Below, piece after piece: positions 1 to 7,927 of a stretch of 64,000 nucleotides of DNA. The first letter of the stretch is position 1. Each line of letters begins with the position of its first letter. Both the position numbers and the translations under genes were made by a program. This DNA is from Neobittarella massiliensis (ex Bilen et al. 2018). GTDB lineage: Bacteria; Bacillota; Clostridia; Oscillospirales; Ruminococcaceae. The stretch lies in the NCBI RefSeq assembly GCF_900289145.1, contig NZ_OKQO01000010.1:1-64000 (forward strand), in the 5' to 3' direction. The notes beneath the pieces are model-generated. The model worked only from the letters and a program-made list of their open reading frames with translations. It did no database searches and was not told where the DNA came from.

Positions 1-248
1 CCCGCTGCCCCGGCGGCGGGGTCTGCCGCGGCGGGCGGTACCGGCGCGGGCTGCGGCTGGTCGGCCGGGGTGCCGCAGAACATGCAGAAGTTCCCGCTTA
101 ACTCTTTGCCGCAGTTCCGGCAGCGGCGGGGCGCCGCGGCGCTCTTGTCCGCAGCAGTCTGTACCGGCTCGTCGGCCGGGGCCGGCGCGCCGCATTCCGT
201 ACAAAAATTGCCCTCAAATTCATTGCCACATTGGCTGCATTTTTTCAT
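1..248 (-). CDS. Zinc-ribbon protein, N-terminal part (runs off the window start)
   Basis: The open frame begins at ATG 248 behind GAGGAGGAA and is still open at base 1, so only the first 82 residues are visible. It holds two CxxC...CxxC zinc ribbons: the first in residues 4-21 (CSQCG then CTECG) and the second around residues 44-60 (CRNCG then CMFCG), joined by Ala/Pro-rich linkers. Tandem ribbons of this kind usually sit at the N-terminus of Firmicute membrane or cytosolic proteins with otherwise variable bodies, so the function cannot be named. It is transcribed away from coaX, from a candidate promoter at 372-399. It resembles the zinc-ribbon membrane protein at 25794-26195 only in the ribbon. 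Confidence 0.8.
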   Translation of the reverse strand, partial: MKKCSQCGNEFEGNFCTECGAPAPADEPVQTAADKSAAAPRRCRNCGKELSGNFCMFCGTPADQPQPAPVPPAAADPAAGAA

Positions 249-371
249 GAGCTGTTCCTCCTCTTGCGCAGGGCTTACCAAACACCTCTGCTGCAGGGCC
301 GCGAAACTGCGGCGCATTCTGCGCACCGCCAAAAAGCGGGTCCACACAGCGCGCACCCTGTATCTTTAAAC

Positions 372-399
372 AGTATACCATATCGACACACCGGGCCAA
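372..399 (-). promoter_or_regulatory. Candidate sigma-A promoter for the zinc-ribbon gene
   Basis: On the minus strand TTGGCC (394-399) and TATACT (372-377) are separated by 16 bases, with TGG just before the -10 box (extended -10). It lies about 120 bases upstream of the start at 248. Confidence 0.5.
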
Positions 400-576
400 A
401 TATACCCCCCTAAATTTCTCTCATTTTGCCGATTTCGCGTCTCGTTCTCTGTGCAATACTGTCACTGCCGCGCACCGGGGCCGCCGATTTTATAAATTCC
501 GCCGCGCGCCGTACGCCGCTCGGCCGATCGCCGTTTTTCCGGGCGCGACCGCGCCGGCCCGCACGCGTGGCCGGCG

Positions 577-605
577 TTTACAGCGGGCGGTATTTCTGGT
601 ATACT
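577..605 (+). promoter_or_regulatory. Candidate sigma-A promoter for coaX
   Basis: TTTACA (577-582), a 17-base spacer and TATACT (600-605), with TGG before the -10 box. The predicted transcript would start near 612 and carry a leader of about 137 bases that contains the 7-mer array. Confidence 0.6.
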
Positions 606-627
606 GCCACTGCGGGAGGTCGGTGCG

Positions 628-676
628 CTCATCGCTCATTGCTCATTGCTCGTAGCTCGTAGCTCGGCACTCGGTA
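628..676 (+). repeat. Array of seven imperfect 7-bp repeats
   Basis: Seven head-to-tail heptamers of the form CTCnnnn (CTCATTG and CTCGTAG each twice in a row). They lie between the coaX promoter and its ribosome binding site. Similar 7-bp-period arrays with other sequences occur at 2540-2567, 7851-7892 and 39235-39262. Confidence 0.8.
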
Positions 677-748
677 CAGCCCGCCAGAGCGGCACAGCCC
701 ATAGGCGGCTGCTCTCTTGCAGTAGTTATAAAAAAGGGAGGTCTTACC

Positions 749-1516
749 GTGCTGCTGGTCTTAGAGGTGGGCAACGCCACCACCACGCTGGGCGCCTTTC
801 GCGGCGACGAGCTGGTATTCACCGCCCGCACCGCCACCCGCCACACGCCGCTGCCCGATGAGCACGCGCTCATGCTGGGCCAGCTGCTGGCGCTGTACGG
901 CTGCGCGCCAAACAGCTTTGACGGCGCGGCCATCTCCTCGGTGGTGCCGGGCCTGTACCCGGCGCTCACGGCGGCTGTAAAACAGCTCTGCGGCTGCGCG
1001 GCCGTCTGTGTGGGGCCGGGGGTAAAGACCGGGCTGGACATCCGGCTCGACGCCCCCGCCGCTCTGGGCAGCGACCGGGTGTGCGGGGCGGTGGCCGCTG
1101 CCAGCGCCTACCCGCTGCCGGCGCTGGTCTGCAATTTCGGCACCGCCACCACCATCTGCTGTATCGGCGATGGCGGCCAGTACCTGGGGGGCTGTATAGC
1201 GCCGGGGGTCGAGGTGGGCGCGCAGGCGCTCGCCGACCGCGCCGCTCAGCTGCCGCAGGTGGCGCTAAAGGCGCCGGCCAGCGTTCTGGGCAAAAACACT
1301 GCCGAGGCCATGCAGGCCGGCATCGTCTACGGCGCCGCCAGCATGGTCGACGGTATGGTCGCCCGCTACACGCAGCTGTTGGGGCAGGCGCCCACGGTCG
1401 TCGCCACCGGCGAGTTCGCGCCGCTGATCGCCCCCTGCTGCCGCACCCCGCTGGTGCAAGACGCCCATCTGCTCCTGCGCGGGCTGCGGCAGATCTACTG
1501 CAAAAACCGCCGCTAA
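749..1516 (+). CDS. coaX: Type III pantothenate kinase (CoaX-like), atypical active-site residues
   Basis: 255 residues, the usual CoaX length, starting at GTG 749 behind AAAGGGAGG. CoaX phosphorylates pantothenate in the first step of coenzyme A synthesis in the cytosol. Family landmarks are clear: PGVKTGLDIR (90-99), GSDR with the catalytic-base Asp109, FGTATT (130-135), YLGGCIAPGVEVGAQAL and the ATGEFA turn near the C-terminus. Two usually conserved acidic positions differ: motif 1, normally DxGN(T/S), reads EVGNA (Glu6), and the Asp that normally follows FGTATTx is Cys137. The Asp preceding FGTATT is Asn129. The enzyme may be altered in cation or nucleotide binding, or no longer a pantothenate kinase. 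A vitamin-type ECF transporter gene follows, which supports a role in CoA supply. Confidence 0.85.
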   Translation: MLLVLEVGNATTTLGAFRGDELVFTARTATRHTPLPDEHALMLGQLLALYGCAPNSFDGAAISSVVPGLYPALTAAVKQLCGCAAVCVGPGVKTGLDIRLDAPAALGSDRVCGAVAAASAYPLPALVCNFGTATTICCIGDGGQYLGGCIAPGVEVGAQALADRAAQLPQVALKAPASVLGKNTAEAMQAGIVYGAASMVDGMVARYTQLLGQAPTVVATGEFAPLIAPCCRTPLVQDAHLLLRGLRQIYCKNRR

Positions 1517-1699
1517 AAGCCCCGGGCGCCGGCGGCAAAATGCACGTTATCGCGGTGGGGCCGGCCGGCAGCACTTTTGCGCCGGACCGGTACCAGCCGC
1601 CGCTGTGCGCGCCCCGCAGGCGCCAACGAGCGCACCGAGATACCCGCTAATAATGCGCTGCATCCCCACTGCTGGGGAGCGGCAGCAGGAGGTATCGCT

Positions 1700-2365
1700 A
1701 TGAAATCATCCGCCATCCACCAAAGGGGCACTGTCCGCACGGTCCAGCTGGCTCTGCTCTCGGCCATCATCTTTGTGCTGGCCCTCACTCCGCTGGGCTT
1801 TATCCCGCTGGGGCCCATCAACGCCACCACCATCCACATCCCCGTCATTTTGGGGGCCATCTGGCTGGGGCCGGCCGCCGGCGGCTTTTTGGGCGGGGTG
1901 TTCGGTCTGTCCAGCCTGCTCATCAACACGGTGCGCCCCGGCCCCTCCTCGTTCGTGTTCTCCCCGTTTTACGCCGCCTCCATCGGCATGGGCGGCGCCA
2001 AAAACGCGCTGTACAGCCTGCTCATCTGCTTTTTGCCCCGCATTCTCATCGGGGTGGCCGCCGGCTGGCTGTACCGGGGCCTCTCGTCCCTGTGCCAAAA
2101 AAGCCGCGCCCGGCAGACCTTTGCCAGCGGTCTGTGCGGTGTGGTGGGCTCGTTTGTGAACACGCTGCTGGTGATGGGGGGCATTTGGCTGCTGTTTGGC
2201 CCGGTGTACGCCCAGCAGGTCAAAAATGTCCCCTACAGCGCCCTGGGCGGGATCATTATGGGGGTCATCGGCCTCAACGGCACGCTGGAGGCACTGGTCG
2301 CCGGCGTCATCACCGCCCTGATCAGCGCCCCGGTGGCCGCCGTGCTCTCCCGGCAGCGGCGGTGA
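1700..2365 (+). CDS. ECF transporter S component, probably pantothenate
   Basis: 221 residues, with about six hydrophobic segments and almost no soluble loops, the size and shape of substrate-binding S components of energy-coupling factor vitamin importers. The stretch PLGPINATTIHIPVILGAI (about 32-50) followed by GFLGGVFG is typical of the ECF_trnsprt family. ATG 1700 is chosen because CAGGAGG lies 7 bases upstream; the frame is open further 5' but has no site there. It has no ATPase of its own here and would share the common EcfAAT module. Position right after coaX suggests pantothenate as substrate (inference; other vitamins are possible). A clean terminator follows at 2436-2463. Confidence 0.75.
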   Translation: MKSSAIHQRGTVRTVQLALLSAIIFVLALTPLGFIPLGPINATTIHIPVILGAIWLGPAAGGFLGGVFGLSSLLINTVRPGPSSFVFSPFYAASIGMGGAKNALYSLLICFLPRILIGVAAGWLYRGLSSLCQKSRARQTFASGLCGVVGSFVNTLLVMGGIWLLFGPVYAQQVKNVPYSALGGIIMGVIGLNGTLEALVAGVITALISAPVAAVLSRQRR

Positions 2366-2435
2366 CCGGCCCGCGGCCCGGGAAACATTTTCCAGTATGC
2401 GGCGACCCTGTTTAGCTGTAAAATATACGTGTACC

Positions 2436-2463
2436 AAAGCGGCACATTCGTGCCGCTTTTTCT
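2436..2463 (+). terminator. Rho-independent terminator of coaX-ECF
   Basis: AAGCGGCAC and GTGCCGCTT enclose a 4-base loop, followed by a T run. Confidence 0.85.
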
Positions 2464-2539
2464 GTAGTGGAAACGGCCTGTTTTTTGGCAGGGCCGCCAC
2501 CTGCCTGCCCGCGCGGGCGCCGCCAGCTCGATCCGCGCC

Positions 2540-2567
2540 CTGTACAGAATACAGGGTAAAGAGTAAA
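2540..2567 (+). repeat. Array of four imperfect 7-bp repeats
   Basis: Four heptamers in a row, the last three sharing the pattern GnnTAnA (for example GGGTAAA, GAGTAAA). It lies between the terminator at 2463 and the recombinase gene at 2626. Confidence 0.6.
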
Positions 2568-2625
2568 GCCGCTGTTTTTATACACCTCGATACACAAAAC
2601 AAATTTTATTACGGAGGGATAAAAA

Positions 2626-3291
2626 ATGGACAGCACCACCGACCGCACTACCGATAGCACTACTGTCAGCAGAGTGTTTGGCTACATTCGCGTCTCCAGC
2701 AGAGACCAGAATGAGGAGCGCCAGCACATCGCCATGGACCAGTTTGGCGTGCCGCACAAAAACCGGTACCTGGATAAGCTCAGCGGCAAAGACTTCTGCC
2801 GCCCCGCCTACCAGCGCCTGGTGCGGCGCCTGCGCCCCGGCGATGTGCTGGTGGTCAAATCCATCGACCGGCTGGGCCGCAACTACGACGAGATCCTCGA
2901 GCAGTGGCGCCACATCACCAAAGAAAAGCAGGCGGCCATCGTGGTGCTCGACATGCCTCTGCTCGACACCCGCCAGGGGCGCGACCTCACCGGTACCCTG
3001 ATCGCCGATATCGTGCTGCAGCTGCTCTCTTATGTGGCCCAGACCGAGCGCGAGAACATTCGCCAGCGGCAGGCGGAAGGCATTGCCGCCGCCAAGGCCC
3101 GGGGGGTCCGCTTCGGGCATCCCCCCATCCCCATGCCGCCCCAGTTTGAGGAGCTGCGCCGCCGCTGGCAGCGGGGCGAGATCTCCTCCCGCCAGGCGGG
3201 CAAGCTGCTGGGCGTCAGCTACCAGACCTTTTTGCGCCGCTGCCGCCAGGCGCAGCAGGAACGGCCCGCCGCCGAAAAACCGGCGCGGTGA
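2626..3291 (+). CDS. Serine recombinase (resolvase/invertase family)
   Basis: 221 residues. The N-terminal catalytic domain (about 17-150) has the nucleophile motif YIRVSSRDQNEERQ near residue 20, the IDRLGR arginine motif near residue 84 and the YVAQTERENIRQRQAEG segment that leads into the long E helix. After a GRPP-like turn (FGHPP) comes a short helix-turn-helix DNA-binding tail (about 170-210). This is the length of small resolvases and invertases such as Tn3 resolvase or Hin, not the large phage integrases. No transposase, att pair or resolution site is visible next to it, so its substrate is unknown. ATG 2626 follows ACGGAGGG. Confidence 0.85.
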   Translation: MDSTTDRTTDSTTVSRVFGYIRVSSRDQNEERQHIAMDQFGVPHKNRYLDKLSGKDFCRPAYQRLVRRLRPGDVLVVKSIDRLGRNYDEILEQWRHITKEKQAAIVVLDMPLLDTRQGRDLTGTLIADIVLQLLSYVAQTERENIRQRQAEGIAAAKARGVRFGHPPIPMPPQFEELRRRWQRGEISSRQAGKLLGVSYQTFLRRCRQAQQERPAAEKPAR

Positions 3292-3523
3292 GCGCCCCTT
3301 TTGCCCCCCAAAATTATTTGCGCCAGAGGGTAGACTTAGAGTAACAGCCGCCAAACCGGTGAAAAACCGCTTAAAATGTGTAAAAAACACAAAAATTCGC
3401 CAGTAAAACCATTATACGATGATGGTCACAAAATGTCTAATTACCGTCACAATTTTTAGTAATTTATGACAAAAATGGTTTTTTATACCAGTTTCTATTC
3501 CGTTTAAAAAGGGGGGGCAAGTC

Positions 3524-3760
3524 ATGGCAGAGCAGCTATCGCTTTTAGAGCAGTTGGCCCAGGCGACCCACTGCACCTACCTCTCAGACCTGCACCGGCC
3601 CGGGCTGCGCGCCGCGGTGTTAAAGGCGGCCCAAACGCTCTCTCAGGGCGATTTCTCGCCCCGCGAGTGGAGCGACGCGGTCTCTTACATCACCGGCAAC
3701 GAGCAGCAGTTTTTAAGCGCGCAAGCCGCGATCGACTATTTGAATAAAGAGAGCCGGTAG
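3524..3760 (+). CDS. Small protein of unknown function
   Basis: 78 residues, ATG 3524 preceded by AAAAGGGGGGG and followed 15 bases after the stop by a perfect terminator, so it is very likely expressed. The sequence is soluble, mostly helical by composition, mildly acidic, with a central FSPREWSDAVSYI segment; no family is recognised. It sits downstream of an A+T-rich 230-bp stretch that may carry its promoter, although no convincing -35/-10 pair could be chosen. Confidence 0.65.
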   Translation: MAEQLSLLEQLAQATHCTYLSDLHRPGLRAAVLKAAQTLSQGDFSPREWSDAVSYITGNEQQFLSAQAAIDYLNKESR

Positions 3761-3775
3761 CGCTGCTCTCCCGCC

Positions 3776-3799
3776 GCCCACCTGTCCGTGGGCTTTTTT
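3776..3799 (+). terminator. Terminator of the 78-residue protein gene
   Basis: GCCCAC, a 6-base loop, GTGGGC and six T residues. Confidence 0.9.
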
Positions 3800-3849
3800 C
3801 ATGCCCAAAATATGCTCAAAACATGTCCAAGACATGCCCCAATACGCCC

Positions 3850-3889
3850 AAAAAGGCGCCGGCCGTGCAAACTGCACACGGCCGGCGCC
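3850..3889 (-). terminator. Terminator of the ABC exporter operon
   Basis: A perfect 13-bp stem (3855-3867 with 3877-3889) followed on the minus strand by five T residues. It lies 36 bases past the permease stop codon. Confidence 0.85.
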
Positions 3890-3924
3890 TCTCGTCTGTT
3901 GGCGGCACTTCTTTTTTAAGATAT

Positions 3925-4722
3925 CTACAGGGGCAGATCTCGGCGGCAAAAGATCGCGCCGCCGGCCAAAAAGAGCAGGGTCCCCAGCGCATAGAGCACC
4001 AAAAAGCCGGCGACAGCACCGCTCTCACCGGCGATCAGGCCACCGGCGTCAAACAGAGTCAGCGGGGTCAGGTACTTGAGCCAATCCATCTTGTCCCCCA
4101 CCTGCGACAGCATCTGCAGCAGGATAAAGGCGATGCACGAGCCGGCGCCCAGGCCGCAGCTCAGCTTGGTCTGGTCAAAGCAGCACACCGATAAAAAGCA
4201 CAGGCCGGCCATGAACAAAAGCAGGCCGTAGAGCCCCGCGTTCAGCAGCAAAAACCGCCCTACATCCAGCTGCTCGTCAAACATCGCCCCGCCGCAAAAC
4301 AGCACCAGCACCGTCACGTACACCACCAGAAGCAGCGTGCCCAGCGCCATAAATACCCCCTGCGTGGCTATAATGCTGCGCCGCTTGTGCGGGGTGGCCA
4401 GCAGGTAGGCCATCGATCCCCGGTCGATATAGCGCGCCACCAGGCGGCTGGCCATCAGCACGATGAACAGAAGCGGTATCACGATGAGGATGAAGCCGTA
4501 CAGGTAGTTGCCCACGAACTCCAGCAGCGTGTTGCCGGGGCTCTGCATCTGAAAAGCCGAAAACAGCTCCGGCATGCTCTCGGCCATCATCTGCAGGCTC
4601 TTACCCAGCTCCGGGTCGTACATGGCCACGATCAGCGCGCCGTACACCGTCAGTATCCCCATAAATAAAAGCACCAGCTTGTAGTTGGCGCGGGCCTCTC
4701 TTTTAAACAGCGGGCCGGTCAT
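3925..4722 (-). CDS. ABC-2 type transporter permease
   Basis: 265 residues with about six hydrophobic segments in the ABC-2 layout: a helix near 15-35, a long extracellular loop, then paired helices from about 70 to the end, closing with GTLLFLAGGAIFCRRDLPL at the C-terminus. It is the membrane half of an exporter whose ATPase is encoded just upstream; the two genes overlap by four bases (ATGA), which implies translational coupling. No substrate can be read from the sequence. A TetR-family regulator opens the operon, so drug or metabolite efflux is a reasonable guess. Confidence 0.85.
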   Translation of the reverse strand: MTGPLFKREARANYKLVLLFMGILTVYGALIVAMYDPELGKSLQMMAESMPELFSAFQMQSPGNTLLEFVGNYLYGFILIVIPLLFIVLMASRLVARYIDRGSMAYLLATPHKRRSIIATQGVFMALGTLLLVVYVTVLVLFCGGAMFDEQLDVGRFLLLNAGLYGLLLFMAGLCFLSVCCFDQTKLSCGLGAGSCIAFILLQMLSQVGDKMDWLKYLTPLTLFDAGGLIAGESGAVAGFLVLYALGTLLFLAGGAIFCRRDLPL

Positions 4723-5603
4723 TTCGATCCCCTCCCATAGTAGTGCATAAACAGTTCCTCCAGCGATTGGGTGCGGGTGGCCAGCTCTGTCACGGTGTAC
4801 CCGGCCAGCTCTTTGATCAGCGCGTCGGCTCGCCCGCTGGTGCGCAGCACCACCCGGCAGCCGTCCAGCTGGCGGCCGGCGCCGCCGGCACAGAACCGCT
4901 CGGCCTCGGCGGCGGTGGCAAAGTCGATCAAAAACACCTTGGTGCGGCTCTGGCGCAGGTGCTGCATCTCCTCGGCGGCGATCACGCGGCCCTCTTTGAT
5001 GATCACCACCCGGTCGCAGGTCTGCTCCACCTCCTCAAACATGTGGGAGGACATCAGCACCGTTTTGCCCGCCTTCTTGGCCCGGCTGATCAGCTGCACG
5101 AATTTGCCCTGCATCAGCGGGTCCAGGCCGCTGGTGGGCTCATCCAGCACCAGAACATCCGGGTCCTGCATAAAGGCGATCACCAGCCCGATCTTCTGCT
5201 TCATCCCTTTAGACATGCGCCGGATGCGGCCCCGGCCGTCCAGCTCTAAAAATTCCATCAGCTGCCGGGCCCGCGTCAAGTCGCCCATGCCTTTCATCTG
5301 GGCGATAAAGCGGATAAACGCCGTGCCGGTCATGTCCTCCATAAAGGCGATCTCGCCCGGCAGGTAGCCCAGCCGGGCCTGCACCTGGTCGCGCTGGGCA
5401 AAGCAGTCCATCCCCAGCACCTCGGCGCGCCCCCGGTCGGGGCGAATAAAGCCCATCAGCTGGCGGATAGCCGTTGTTTTACCGGCTCCGTTGGGGCCCA
5501 AAAAGCCCACCACTTCGCCCCGCTCCACGGCAAACGACACATCGAACACCCCGCGTCCCTTCCCGTAGTCCTTGGTGATATTTTGTATCTCTATCACGCT
5601 CAC
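4719..5603 (-). CDS. ABC exporter ATP-binding protein
   Basis: 294 residues. Walker A is GPNGAGKTT (about 35-43), the Q-loop is PGEIAFMEDMTG, the signature region reads RRMSKGMKQKIGL (an MSKGMKQK variant of LSGGQ, common in this exporter group), Walker B is VLVLDEPTSGLDPLMQ, and the H-loop is MSSHMFEEVEQ. A C-terminal accessory domain of about 80 residues follows, as in daunorubicin- and CcmA-like exporters. It energises the permease encoded next and overlaps both neighbours by four bases. Confidence 0.92.
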   Translation of the reverse strand: MSVIEIQNITKDYGKGRGVFDVSFAVERGEVVGFLGPNGAGKTTAIRQLMGFIRPDRGRAEVLGMDCFAQRDQVQARLGYLPGEIAFMEDMTGTAFIRFIAQMKGMGDLTRARQLMEFLELDGRGRIRRMSKGMKQKIGLVIAFMQDPDVLVLDEPTSGLDPLMQGKFVQLISRAKKAGKTVLMSSHMFEEVEQTCDRVVIIKEGRVIAAEEMQHLRQSRTKVFLIDFATAAEAERFCAGGAGRQLDGCRVVLRTSGRADALIKELAGYTVTELATRTQSLEELFMHYYGRGSK

Positions 5604-6220
5604 TGATACTCCTCCTTATAAGTCAGGCGGCGAAGATCGCGCAGCCAGCAGTGCCACTCGGCCATCATCTCGTCCACATCCGGCGCGAGCCCCAGGCGCT
5701 GCATCTCGGCCACATAGCCCTGCACCATAAACAGCAGCATGCGGTGCAGCCGCACCGGGTCCACGTCGTCGCGAAAGCGGTCCAGCCGCACCCCGGCAAA
5801 ATACTGGCCGTAATTCTGGCGCATGGCTTTTTGCAGCTGACTGGTGATCTGCTCGGCGTGCTGCTGCCCCTGCTCGGCCCACACCCGCATCATAAAGTCC
5901 ATAATGGCCGGGTGCCGGCGGATCAGGTCCGCCTTGGCGTCTGCCCCGCGGTCCATCAGCTCAAAAAAGTCGTCGCAGCCCTGCTGCAGGTCGGCCGCCA
6001 CCGTCTGCTGCACCTGCTTATCGCAGTAGTGGTACACATACTCGTACAGCGCCTGCTTGCTCTTAAAATAGTAAAACAGCAGCCCCTTCGAGATGCCCGC
6101 CCGGTAGGCGATCTCCTCGGTCGAGGCGTGCTTATAGCTGTTTTTGCCAAACACCTCCATGGCGGCGTTGACGATCTGCAGCTGCCGTTTTGGCGGCAGC
6201 TCATCAAAGGTCTGGCGCAT
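5600..6220 (-). CDS. TetR-family transcriptional regulator, first gene of the exporter operon
   Basis: 206 residues from ATG 6220, which has GAGAGGAGG upstream; the frame extends further 5' but that part overlaps the promoter. The N-terminal helix-turn-helix is standard TetR: RQLQIVNAAMEVFGKNSY, then TEEIAYRAGISKGLLFYYF and KSKQALYEYV. The C-terminal ligand domain is variable. The gene overlaps the ATPase gene by four bases, so regulator and exporter form one operon. An inverted repeat straddling the -10 box (6252-6289) is a likely autoregulatory operator. Confidence 0.9.
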   Translation of the reverse strand: MRQTFDELPPKRQLQIVNAAMEVFGKNSYKHASTEEIAYRAGISKGLLFYYFKSKQALYEYVYHYCDKQVQQTVAADLQQGCDDFFELMDRGADAKADLIRRHPAIMDFMMRVWAEQGQQHAEQITSQLQKAMRQNYGQYFAGVRLDRFRDDVDPVRLHRMLLFMVQGYVAEMQRLGLAPDVDEMMAEWHCWLRDLRRLTYKEEYQ

Positions 6221-6251
6221 TGCGGGCGCCTCCTCTCTCGGATGTGTGACC

Positions 6252-6289
6252 AAACCGGTCAATCTCCATTCTACGGCATTGACTGGTTT
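6252..6289. promoter_or_regulatory. Likely TetR operator
   Basis: AAACCGGTCAAT (6252-6263) and ATTGACTGGTTT (6278-6289) form a 12-bp inverted repeat with one mismatch and a 14-base centre. The -10 box (6268-6273) lies in that centre, so bound dimer would block RNA polymerase. Confidence 0.65.
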
Positions 6290-6295
6290 TTACAA
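6268..6295 (-). promoter_or_regulatory. Promoter of the tetR-exporter operon
   Basis: TTGTAA (6290-6295), a 16-base spacer and TAGAAT (6268-6273) on the minus strand. Confidence 0.55.
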
Positions 6296-6409
6296 GGCCC
6301 CCCAAAGATTTTTTAGGGGATCGGCGGCCGCTAAAAACTTTTGGGTGTGGCCGGTTTGCATGCGCCCGGCAAAAGTAGTACACTGTTTTTTAAAAAGGGA
6401 GGTGTTTTG

Positions 6410-6898
6410 GTGGACGGTAAACTGCGCAACATGACCTCGGTCTACATCCTCGACGGCGACCGCATCCTGCTGCTCTACCGCGTTGGCTCACGGGTGGTGT
6501 CGCCCAGCTGGTGCGGGATCGGCGGCCATTTTATGCCGGAGGAGCTGGGTGACGCCCGCGCCTGCGCGCTGCGGGAGCTCGAGGAGGAGAGCGGCCTCGG
6601 CGAAGGCGATCTCCTCGATCTGCGGCTGCGCTACATCACCCTGCGCCAAAAAAACGGCGAGACCCGGCAGAACTACTTTTTCTTTGCCCGCCTGCGGCCC
6701 GGCAGCACCGTGCCCGCCACCAGCAGCGAGGGGCAGCTGCGCTGGTTTTCGCTCGGCGAGATCGCCGCGCTGCCCATGCCGCTGACTGCCGGGCAGATGC
6801 TCGCCCACTACCTGCACACCGGCCGGCACACCCGGCTGCTCTACGGCGGCATCACCACCCCCGAGCAGCTGGCGGTCACCCCGCTGGAAGATTTTTAA
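6410..6898 (+). CDS. NUDIX hydrolase
   Basis: 162 residues from GTG 6410, six bases after AAGGGAGG. The Nudix box is present as GGHFMPEELGDA followed by CALRELEEESGLG (about 39-63): the REUXEEXGU core is intact, but the spacing from GG to RE is two residues longer than in the standard box. Such enzymes cleave nucleoside diphosphates linked to another group, often as 8-oxo-dGTP or related clean-up enzymes. The first strand MTSVYILDGDRILLLYR and the substrate-strand region are also typical. It has no operon partner; the next gene starts 60 bases downstream with its own site. Confidence 0.85.
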   Translation: MDGKLRNMTSVYILDGDRILLLYRVGSRVVSPSWCGIGGHFMPEELGDARACALRELEEESGLGEGDLLDLRLRYITLRQKNGETRQNYFFFARLRPGSTVPATSSEGQLRWFSLGEIAALPMPLTAGQMLAHYLHTGRHTRLLYGGITTPEQLAVTPLEDF

Positions 6899-6958
6899 GG
6901 CGCACCGGCCGGCGCTCTGGGGCCGGCGCGGCGCCCACAACAGAAAGGGGCCCTCGAT

Positions 6959-7726
6959 TTGTCACTCTATACCATCTGTTTCAGCCCTACCGGCGGCACG
7001 CAAAAGGTGGTGGATATTCTCGCTGCCGACTGGGGCGAGCCGGCCACCGCGGTAGACCTGTCGGCACCCCAAGGCGGGTGCGCCGGTCTCTCTCTGCAGA
7101 GCGGCGACATCTGCCTGGTGGCGGTGCCCAGCTTTGGCGGGCGGGTGCCCGCCGTCGCCGCAGAGCGGCTGGCGGCCATCCGCGGCGGCGGAGCTATGGC
7201 TGTGGCGATCGCCGTCTACGGCAACCGCCATTACGACGACACGCTGCGCGAGCTGCAAGACGTGCTGGAGGCGGGCGGTTTTACCTGTATCGCCGGCATC
7301 GCCGCCGTGGCCGAGCACTCGATCATGCGCCAGTTCGCCACCGGCCGCCCCGACGCCGAAGACGCCCGGCAGCTGCGCGCCTTTGGGCAGGAGATCAGGC
7401 GGGCCATCGCCCAAAAGGCGCTGGCGCCCGGCCTGCAGCTGCCGGGAAACGTGCCCTACCGCGACTACGGCGGCGTTCCCTTTGTGCCCAAAGCCGGCAA
7501 GAGCTGCACCCGCTGCGGCCGCTGTGCCGCCGGCTGCCCGGTGGCGGCCATCCCCGCCGGCGACCCCGCCAGCACCGACAAAGCGCTGTGTATCTCCTGC
7601 ATGCGCTGTATCGCGGTGTGCCCGGCGGGGGCGCGCAAAGTAAACCGCGCGGCGCTGCTGGCGGCCGGTCAAAAACTCAAAAAAGCCTGCCAGGAGCCCA
7701 AATCCAACGCGCTCTTTCTCGGCTAA
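6959..7726 (+). CDS. EFR1-type flavodoxin-ferredoxin protein
   Basis: 255 residues, TTG start at 6959 behind GAAAGGGG. The N-terminal half is a flavodoxin-like domain: YTICFSPTGGTQKVV (4-18) binds the FMN phosphate, and VAVPSFGGRVPAV with AVYGNRHYDDTL follow. The C-terminal third carries two 4Fe-4S clusters with CTRCGRCAAGCPVAAI and CISCMRCIAVCPAGA. This EFR1 arrangement is frequent in anaerobic Firmicutes and is thought to move electrons between cytosolic partners; the partner here is unknown. A strong terminator follows. Confidence 0.88.
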   Translation: MSLYTICFSPTGGTQKVVDILAADWGEPATAVDLSAPQGGCAGLSLQSGDICLVAVPSFGGRVPAVAAERLAAIRGGGAMAVAIAVYGNRHYDDTLRELQDVLEAGGFTCIAGIAAVAEHSIMRQFATGRPDAEDARQLRAFGQEIRRAIAQKALAPGLQLPGNVPYRDYGGVPFVPKAGKSCTRCGRCAAGCPVAAIPAGDPASTDKALCISCMRCIAVCPAGARKVNRAALLAAGQKLKKACQEPKSNALFLG

Positions 7727-7744
7727 AATTGTAAACAAACTGAA

Positions 7745-7784
7745 AACAGCGCTGTCTTTTTGGCTGAGACAGCGCTGTTTTTTC
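7745..7784 (+). terminator. Terminator of the flavodoxin-ferredoxin gene
   Basis: AACAGCGCTGTCT and AGACAGCGCTGTT form a perfect 13-bp stem ending in a T run. Confidence 0.9.
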
Positions 7785-7850
7785 TGTTTTGCACCCGTTT
7801 GCGACCGGCGCCTGCCGGGCGCTGCTCACCGCCCCACGCATGCTGAACGC

Positions 7851-7892
7851 CTGTGTACTGTGTTCTGTATACTGTATACTCTCTATACTGGG
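7851..7892 (+). repeat. Array of six imperfect 7-bp repeats
   Basis: Heptamers CTGTGTA, CTGTGTT, CTGTATA (twice), CTCTCTA and a degenerate sixth copy. It lies between two convergent genes, outside any coding frame. Confidence 0.8.
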
Positions 7893-7927
7893 CAGTGCGC
7901 GCTGCCGGGCCGGCACTCTATTGGCGC

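Larger units (their letters stand above)
249..748. other. 500-bp divergent intergenic region
   Basis: No credible gene. It holds the two divergent promoters (372-399 minus, 577-605 plus) and a 49-bp array of seven imperfect 7-mers at 628-676 inside the expected coaX leader. The remaining G+C-rich sequence shows no recognised riboswitch. Confidence 0.6.

Noticed and set aside
1517-1699. Riboswitch between coaX and the ECF gene
   Set aside because: The segment is hairpin-rich but matches no vitamin riboswitch consensus I know; it is too poorly defined to claim.
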